Source: an uncultured Eubacterium sp. | Lineage (GTDB): Bacteria; Bacillota; Clostridia; Peptostreptococcales; Anaerovoracaceae | DNA length: 8,360 nucleotides | Assembly (NCBI GenBank): GCA_900551775.1 | Contig: URXI01000190.1 | Coordinates: 1-8,360, forward strand | Direction: 5' to 3' | In this document: piece by piece, positions 4,423 to 8,360 of the stretch | Layout of the letters: each line of letters starts with the position of its first letter | Numbering within the stretch: the first letter of the stretch is position 1 | Notes under the pieces: model-generated | The model's database searches: none | What the model saw: only the letters and a program-made list of their open reading frames with translations | What the model was told of the DNA's origin: nothing | Program-made: the position numbers and the translations under genes

Positions 4423-5799
4423 TTACATTTCCGAATTGGACATAGCCTGTTCTTCAACCCTGGACAGTTCCCGATAAAGGGGCAACGCCATGAAAATAGT
4501 GATTACTACGGAAATTACATCTGCGATGGGTTGGGCATACAAAATTCCGTTCATGCCCCATACCATAGGCAGCAACAAAATGACAGGGACAAAGCAGATA
4601 CCTTGTCTGCACGCTCCTAAAAAGAAGCCTGCCGCACCTTTTCCCAATGCTAGGAACAGAGAGGAGTAAACCGTGTAGAAACCAAAAAGAATGAATGTGA
4701 TCCCGTTCGCAAACAGCGATTTTTGACCAGCTAAAATCATTTGAGTATCTCCATCGGTAAATTGAGAGATAATCTGTGTGGAAAAAATGGCCATCGATAA
4801 GCCCACAACTAAGCAGAAACTTGTAGACCAAATGATTGAGGTTTTGATTGCTTCGCGCAGGCGGTCAAACTTCTTTGCCCCATAGCTGAATCCGGCAATA
4901 GGCTGGAATCCTTTCAAAAATCCAAAGACAACAAGCGTTCCCATAGAAGTAATTCGAGTGACTGCCCCCATGCCTGCAATGACCGAATCGCCATAATCGC
5001 CGGATGCACGGTTAATCAGCGCAATCGAAAGACTTGTCAGCAGTTGGAATACTAAAGTAGGAATACCAATTTTCAAGATTTCCGCCATCATTTGTCCAGT
5101 TGGAGAAAATGCTTTTACGCTGAAGGAAAATGCGCTTTTTTTGCGAAGAACATAGGTTAGATAAACAAGTGTAGATACCATCTGTGAAATCGCGGTGGCG
5201 ATTGCTGCACCAGCAACCCCCATGTTGAAAGTGTAAATAAAAAGAGGGTCTAATCCGATATTCAATACAGCTCCCAGCAGCAACGCACACATGGTTGTCT
5301 TTGCTGCACCTTCGCCGCTTACAATGTTGTTCATGGTCACGTTGAACACGTTGAAAACACAGGACAGTATATAAATTCTTGAGTACGTCAGGGCATACGG
5401 CATAATCGTTTCTGTTGCGCCCAACATCGCCAAAATTGGTTTGAGAAAAATCGTAGAAAACAGAATGATAATGGCGCCAATCAGAAGGCTGCTATATAGT
5501 GCAGTGCTTGCCACCCTATTGGCGGTATCTTTATCTCCGCGCCCAAGCAGTCTTGACAGATAGGATGCGGCTCCGTTACCGAACATAAGGCCCAAACCAA
5601 CCACGACTTGTCCCAAGGGGAACACGACGGAAATAGCACCCATTTGACTTTCGCCCAGACCGCCCACAAAATAGGCATCTACCAGATTATAGAGTGCATT
5701 GATCAACATCCCAATCATAATCGGTATGCCGAGGGCCATCAGAGCTTTGGGGATGGGCGCACTGCCCAAAAGCTCAAGTTTGTTGTTGCGTTCACTCAT
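4423..5799 (-). CDS. MATE family multidrug efflux transporter (MepA-like)
   Basis: A 458-residue membrane protein of usual MATE length. The N-terminal GSAPIPKALMALGIPIMIGMLINALYNLVDAYFVGGLGE is typical of the MepA-like branch. Two halves of about six hydrophobic segments each are visible: roughly 15-37, 55-80, 97-117, 130-155, 167-187, 192-217, then 240-262, 278-305, 318-342, 358-382, 388-410 and 418-445. Such proteins export cationic or aromatic drugs in exchange for Na+ or H+. The start ATG 5799-5797 has AGGAGG (complement of 5811-5816) 11 bases upstream. The gene has its own promoter, divergent from padR2, and is followed after 68 bases by padR1 without an evident terminator, so some read-through into padR1 is possible. 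The actual substrate cannot be told. Confidence 0.93.
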   Translation of the reverse strand: MSERNNKLELLGSAPIPKALMALGIPIMIGMLINALYNLVDAYFVGGLGESQMGAISVVFPLGQVVVGLGLMFGNGAASYLSRLLGRGDKDTANRVASTALYSSLLIGAIIILFSTIFLKPILAMLGATETIMPYALTYSRIYILSCVFNVFNVTMNNIVSGEGAAKTTMCALLLGAVLNIGLDPLFIYTFNMGVAGAAIATAISQMVSTLVYLTYVLRKKSAFSFSVKAFSPTGQMMAEILKIGIPTLVFQLLTSLSIALINRASGDYGDSVIAGMGAVTRITSMGTLVVFGFLKGFQPIAGFSYGAKKFDRLREAIKTSIIWSTSFCLVVGLSMAIFSTQIISQFTDGDTQMILAGQKSLFANGITFILFGFYTVYSSLFLALGKGAAGFFLGACRQGICFVPVILLLPMVWGMNGILYAQPIADVISVVITIFMALPLYRELSRVEEQAMSNSEM

Positions 5800-5827
5800 T
5801 GTGGATACTTCCTCCTAAAAGAGTAAA

Positions 5828-5858
5828 TTACAGTAGTATAAATTACAGCATACTGTAA
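5828..5858. promoter_or_regulatory. Additional dyad in the MATE 5' leader
   Basis: TTACAGTA (5828-5835) is inverted as TACTGTAA (5851-5858), and the inner TTACAG (5843-5848) also mirrors CTGTAA (5853-5858). A further pair, GTAGTATA (5833-5840) and TATACTAC (5863-5870), overlaps. The stretch lies between the MATE -10 box and its ribosome binding site and may be a second regulator site or an RNA hairpin. Confidence 0.45.
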
Positions 5859-5863
5859 CGACT

Positions 5864-5892
5864 ATACTACTATAAATTATAGTAGTTGTCAA
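5864..5892 (-). promoter_or_regulatory. Promoter and operator of the MATE gene
   Basis: On the minus strand TTGACA (complement of 5887-5892), a 17-base spacer and TAGTAT (complement of 5864-5869). The whole spacer is covered by a perfect 21-base palindrome at 5866-5886, with ACTACTATAA arms around a single A. Its core ACTATA-AAT-TATAGT (5869-5883) has the same 6-3-6 form as the operators of padR1 and padR2. Strong evidence for repression by a PadR protein. Confidence 0.82.
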
Positions 5893-5909
5893 GGGAGTCT
5901 CACCCACTC

Positions 5910-5948
5910 TTGACAAAGACTATAAAATCCAATACTATAATTTATAGT
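5910..5948 (+). promoter_or_regulatory. Promoter and operator of padR2
   Basis: TTGACA (5910-5915), a 17-base spacer and TACTAT (5933-5938). The palindrome ACTATA-ATT-TATAGT (5934-5948) covers the -10 box and start region. Its position predicts autorepression by PadR2 or cross-repression by PadR1. Confidence 0.82.
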
Positions 5949-5992
5949 GCTGCCATTCAAAATACGCACTGGAGTGGAAGGGAGTGATCCAC

Positions 5993-6514
5993 ATGGCTAC
6001 CATTGATTTGATTGTTCTTGGAATGTTAAAAAAAGAGCCAATGAGCGCCTATGATATACAGAAATTGGTGGAATACAGGAACATCTCTAAATGGGTAAAA
6101 ATCAGTACCCCATCTATCTATAAAAAGACAATTCAGTTAGAGGAAAAAGGGCTAATCCGGGGCGAAGTCGTCAAAGAAGGCAAGATGCCGGAAAAGGCAA
6201 TTTACTCTCTGACTGAGGCTGGAGAATCCGAATTTGAACGGCTCATGTTTGAAATCTCATCAAAGCCAATTAATATTTTCTTGGACTTCAACGCTGTAAT
6301 TGTAAATCTGGATTCTTTACCGGCTGAAAAGCAGCTAGCATGCCTTGCAGAAATTCAGGAGAATATTGATACTTTGAAAGCTTACCTGGAGCAAAACATA
6401 AAAGAGAAGGAAAACGAACCCAGTATTCCGGCAACAGGTATGGCCGTATTACATCAACAATATGTATTAGCAGAAGCAATCCAGACATGGATCAATTCTT
6501 TGAATCTTACCTAA
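5993..6514 (+). CDS. PadR family transcriptional regulator (padR2)
   Basis: A 173-residue protein. ATG 5993 is chosen because GGGAG at 5979-5983 is 9 bases upstream; a GTG three codons earlier abuts that site. Winged helix at about 4-85: MSAYDIQKLVEYRNISKW, KISTPSIYKKTIQLEEKGLI, KAIYSLTEAGESEFERLM. The helical dimerisation domain follows from about 93 (IFLDFNAVIVNLDSLPAEKQLACLAEIQENIDTLKAYLEQN). It is a clear paralogue of padR1 on the other side of the MATE gene, sharing also the DFN.VI.NL motif at the start of the C-terminal domain. It is divergent from the MATE gene and shares its intergenic operators. Probably a ligand-released repressor of the transporter and of itself. Confidence 0.93.
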   Translation: MATIDLIVLGMLKKEPMSAYDIQKLVEYRNISKWVKISTPSIYKKTIQLEEKGLIRGEVVKEGKMPEKAIYSLTEAGESEFERLMFEISSKPINIFLDFNAVIVNLDSLPAEKQLACLAEIQENIDTLKAYLEQNIKEKENEPSIPATGMAVLHQQYVLAEAIQTWINSLNLT

Positions 6515-6515
6515 T

Positions 6516-6585
6516 CAAATCAAAATAACTAAAACAGCCAGTAACCTACGGAGCAAACTCGCAGGCTACTGGCTGCTTTGATTTG
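6516..6585 (+). terminator. Terminator hairpin after padR2
   Basis: CAGCCAGTAACCT (6535-6547) pairs with AGGCTACTGGCTG (6563-6575) with one mismatch, and the outer CAAATCAAA (6516-6524) pairs with TTTGATTTG (6577-6585). It starts one base after the padR2 stop. T-rich DNA follows (TTTTTT at 6593-6598). The flanks are also T-rich on the minus strand, so it may act in both directions. Confidence 0.7.
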
Positions 6586-6789
6586 AAAATACTTTTTTCA
6601 CCTCTTTAGCGGGCAGATTCTGCCCTTTCCAGCGTAATATTGGCGAAGCAAAAAACAAGGGTTTGGGAAGCTCCCAACAAGCAAAAATCTCCGCTCCGGC
6701 AGCAGGCCGGAAACGGAGATTTTGCGGAAGTGTGGCCACACTTCCTATGCTTGCTCTGTTGTGGCTTCCCCGGAAAGGACGGGAACGGA
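6586..6789. other. Structured gene-free region before tnpW
   Basis: No gene is supported here. It contains GGGCAG/CTGCCC (6611-6625), TTGGGA/TCCCAA (6663-6677), a long hairpin at 6681-6724 (AAATCTCCG with CGGAGATTT; inner CCGGC with GCCGG) and a perfect 20-bp palindrome at 6726-6745. The tnpW frame is open back to 6640 but runs through these hairpins without a ribosome binding site. This is probably the left-end or regulatory DNA of the tnpW-tnpX-tnpV module. Confidence 0.5.
6726..6745. repeat. Perfect 20-bp palindrome
   Basis: GGAAGTGTGG (6726-6735) is followed directly by its exact complement CCACACTTCC (6736-6745), with no spacer. A site with this symmetry suits a dimeric DNA-binding protein. 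It lies 44 bases before the tnpW start and next to a long hairpin (6681-6724), and could be an operator or recombination-accessory site. Confidence 0.7.
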
Positions 6790-7047
6790 ATGGAAAGGAA
6801 ACGAAGCACCAAAGAGAGCGATTATCTCCCAAAACGGGGAAATCCGCTGCAAGAAACCGTCTGTTATAAGCTAGGCGGGACGGTCTATGAAGTACATACT
6901 TCCTGCGGTGGGACGGAACCACTCTATGACAAAATGGTGCGGCTCATTCGCTCGGAAGCCATTGCCACATCTGCTGACAAAGAAGATAAACCGCAGTATA
7001 ATAAGGACAGCAACCTGTTTGTCGGGCGTTCATTACAGGAGGAATGA
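6790..7047 (+). CDS. tnpW: Transposon-encoded TnpW family protein
   Basis: An 85-residue protein from ATG 6790 (MERKRSTKESDYLPKRG...). The central part NPLQETVCYKLGGTVYEVHTS, followed by GGTEPLYDKMVRLIRSE, matches the TnpW family from Tn4451-like elements: a two-strand 'I....Y.V...' unit, then a helix ending 'D.....LI'. A non-conserved charged tail follows. Its role is not established; it is often found directly before the large serine recombinase. The stop lies three bases before the recombinase ATG, and the AGGAGG (7038-7043) for that gene is inside the tnpW end, so they formed an operon. The frame extends upstream to 6640, but that part is hairpin DNA. Confidence 0.8.
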   Translation: MERKRSTKESDYLPKRGNPLQETVCYKLGGTVYEVHTSCGGTEPLYDKMVRLIRSEAIATSADKEDKPQYNKDSNLFVGRSLQEE

Positions 7048-7050
7048 ACC

Positions 7051-7221
7051 ATGACAGCAAACACCAACTATCCCGACAACATTACCGCTTTATATGCCCG
7101 CCTGTCCCAAGAGGATGCGCTGGACGGCGAGAGCAACAGTATTGCCAATCAAGAGTTACTATGTAAAGGGTGGTTTCTGCCACCTAATACATATGACTGC
7201 GGCTCATTTGTGGTGAATTGA
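7051..7221 (+). pseudogene. tnpX: Truncated TnpX-like large serine recombinase
   Basis: From ATG 7051 the product reads MTANTNYPDNITALYARLSQ, then EDALDGESNSIANQ, which is the start of TnpX-type large serine recombinases. It includes the Y.R.S motif (YARLS, residues 15-19) with the catalytic serine. After about residue 34 (near base 7155) family similarity stops; the frame continues 22 unrelated residues to TGA at 7219-7221. A full protein has more than 500 residues, including the rest of the resolvase domain, the recombinase domain and a zinc ribbon, all missing here. The fragment cannot catalyse recombination. The ribosome binding site AGGAGG remains intact. Confidence 0.85.
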
Positions 7222-7292
7222 AAAGCAGTTGTAAGAAAGGAGTCAAAAAGCCTTATAACCGCTGGAAATCAACGCAAAAGGAGCTGAACTTT

Positions 7293-7664
7293 ATGAAATC
7301 TCTATTTGAGGAAATGGGCGGCACTTACCGTCAGGAGGGTGATTATCTTATCCCGAACCTTGCGCTGCCGGACGAACCAGAATACCAGATCGGCAAGTAC
7401 GGGCGTATGCGCCGTAGCTATCTGAAAGAACATCGTCCGGTTCTCTATGCAAGCCTGCTCACAAGCGGAACGCTGCATCGGCACCTTGCCGAGATCGACC
7501 AAGCCTGCAACGAGCGTATGGCAATGATCGTTTCCGATATGGCAAGGCAGGAAGATGTGACCGAAGCGCTCAAAGCCGCCGACCAAATGGAATGGGTGCG
7601 CCGCATGAACAGCATCCGCAATCGTGCGGAGGAAATCGTTTTGACCGAGCTTGTATATGAATGA
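7293..7664 (+). CDS. tnpV: Transposon-encoded TnpV family protein
   Basis: A 123-residue protein from ATG 7293, with AAGGAG (7278-7283) 9 bases upstream. The text MKSLFEEMGGTYRQEGDYLIPNL, then GKYGRMRRSYLKEHRPVLYASLLTSGTLHRHLAEIDQ and the amphipathic C-terminal RMNSIRNRAEEIVLTELVY, matches TnpV proteins of Tn4451-like elements. They are mostly helical; an accessory or DNA-binding role is suspected but not established. The gene looks complete. It follows the broken tnpX after 71 bases; in related elements tnpV also lies near tnpX, so the deletion removed most of the recombinase but spared this gene. The frame extends to 7218 without a ribosome binding site. Confidence 0.88.
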   Translation: MKSLFEEMGGTYRQEGDYLIPNLALPDEPEYQIGKYGRMRRSYLKEHRPVLYASLLTSGTLHRHLAEIDQACNERMAMIVSDMARQEDVTEALKAADQMEWVRRMNSIRNRAEEIVLTELVYE

Positions 7665-7666
7665 CA

Positions 7667-7710
7667 AATGCCCGTTATTGACTGCATGGCCAATAACGGG
7701 CATTATCTTT
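7667..7710 (+). terminator. Terminator of tnpV, between convergent genes
   Basis: AATGCCCGTTATTG (7667-7680) pairs perfectly with CAATAACGGGCATT (7691-7704), followed by a T-rich stretch (ATCTTTATTCTTTT). It begins three bases after the tnpV stop and ends just before the stop of the minus-strand gene at 7709, so it may serve both. Confidence 0.85.
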
Positions 7711-8359
7711 ATTCTTTTGGTGATATAAACTTATATTTACCCTTTCCAAAGCCGCTGACAGGCTCGATCAAATCCACATTTTTCAGTTTTGTAATGAGAT
7801 TGCCTGCGGCAGTAACGGAATCCTTTGTGATAGCAGCGATGTCGGAGCGACCAAACACACCATCAACGCCCATATGGGCAAATACCGCTTTTGCCTTTGC
7901 AATCGTACCTTGGCTTGCGTTCAGCCGATCAATCGCAACCTCAATCGCAAGATAATCAGGAGCAATCGCTACCTTGCTTGCGGTTGCAGCGGTTCCGTAA
8001 TTTAGATTATAGAGTGTAACTTGAAAAGAACTGGCATCCGAATAGAACTTGGGCTCCAGCTCGTCACGGTAATTGTGAGCGGCACGGTAGGGTTCCGTGA
8101 TTTTCTTAAAGCCGCTGCCCTGCCGCTCCATATAGCCCAATCTGCCGAAAATATCTGCAAGGACGGGATTGCGTCGTGTGGAGGAAATGCTGGACAGGTC
8201 TCGTTCCTGTATTCGCGTACCGTCGGGCATACCGCCGGGAGAATAAATGGTAAGGCTGTCATCGTAAATGTCGATATGAACCTCGCTGCCCAAGATCAAA
8301 TAATCACGATGAATCAGCGCATTAACAAGCGCCTCAAAAACGCTTCGTTCGCAGTAGTC
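7709..8359 (-). CDS. ATP-binding regulator, C-terminal part (HATPase_c_4 / AlbA_2 type, partial)
   Basis: The frame is open to the right edge, giving 216 visible residues; the N terminus lies outside. It starts with DYCERSVFEALVNALIHRDY, the conserved N-box of the HATPase_c_4 domain found in putative transcriptional regulators with an N-terminal AlbA_2 (Schlafen-like) domain. The nucleotide-site motifs YSPGGMPDG (residues 39-47) and ERQGSGFKKI (78-87) are present. Residues about 155-215 (GVDGVFGRSDIAAITKDSVTAAGNLITKLKNVDLIEPV...KGKYKF) form a winged helix. Such proteins are regulators or nucleic-acid-binding ATPases, common on mobile DNA; the exact role is unknown. The gene is convergent with tnpV. 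Confidence 0.85.
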   Translation of the reverse strand, partial: DYCERSVFEALVNALIHRDYLILGSEVHIDIYDDSLTIYSPGGMPDGTRIQERDLSSISSTRRNPVLADIFGRLGYMERQGSGFKKITEPYRAAHNYRDELEPKFYSDASSFQVTLYNLNYGTAATASKVAIAPDYLAIEVAIDRLNASQGTIAKAKAVFAHMGVDGVFGRSDIAAITKDSVTAAGNLITKLKNVDLIEPVSGFGKGKYKFISPKE

Positions 8360-8360
8360 A

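Noticed and set aside
6640..6789. 50-codon N-terminal extension of TnpW
   Set aside because: It would translate the palindrome and hairpin DNA from a TTG start without a ribosome binding site; family similarity begins only after the ATG at 6790.

Overview
The window looks like a mosaic of mobile-element segments inserted in the chromosome of a high-GC gut Clostridium relative (Firmicutes, probably Oscillospiraceae; this placement is an inference). The left edge is the end of an aldo/keto reductase gene whose first 120 bases are about 69% G+C. The first 120 bases I counted in the next gene (781-900) are about 33% G+C, so a boundary between chromosome and acquired DNA probably lies between about 193 and 700. 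Consensus sigma-A promoters and strong GGAGG ribosome binding sites fit a Firmicute.

Left part (193-2093): a gene-free stretch rich in inverted repeats, then a low-GC cargo segment. The cargo holds a 256-residue protein with two probable winged-helix units under a near-perfect promoter, a region that can fold as a branched RNA, a 41-residue ORF with a strong Shine-Dalgarno, and a strong terminator. The same 28-base hairpin occurs at both ends of this segment (476-503 and 1978-2005).

Middle part (2092-6585): on the minus strand are a helix-turn-helix protein and a small sigma factor of the Tn916 Orf8/Orf7 type. Their leader contains a terminator hairpin, a 32-codon ORF with a good ribosome binding site, and a second hairpin. 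Next to them is a self-contained efflux cassette: a MATE transporter, one PadR regulator on each side of it, a YjdF-family protein and a small cysteine-rich KTR protein. The padR1-yjdF-KTR genes are tightly coupled. The MATE gene and padR2 are divergent. All three promoters carry the same type of palindrome (ACTATW-N3-WATAGT), suggesting that both PadR proteins control one drug- or aromatic-responsive regulon.

Right part (6586-8360): structured DNA precedes tnpW, followed by only the first ~35 codons of a TnpX-like large serine recombinase and then tnpV. This is a broken Tn4451-type module. Convergent to it is the C-terminal part of an ATP-binding regulator (HATPase_c_4 type) that runs off the right edge. 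No complete integrase, relaxase, tRNA, rRNA or CRISPR array is visible.
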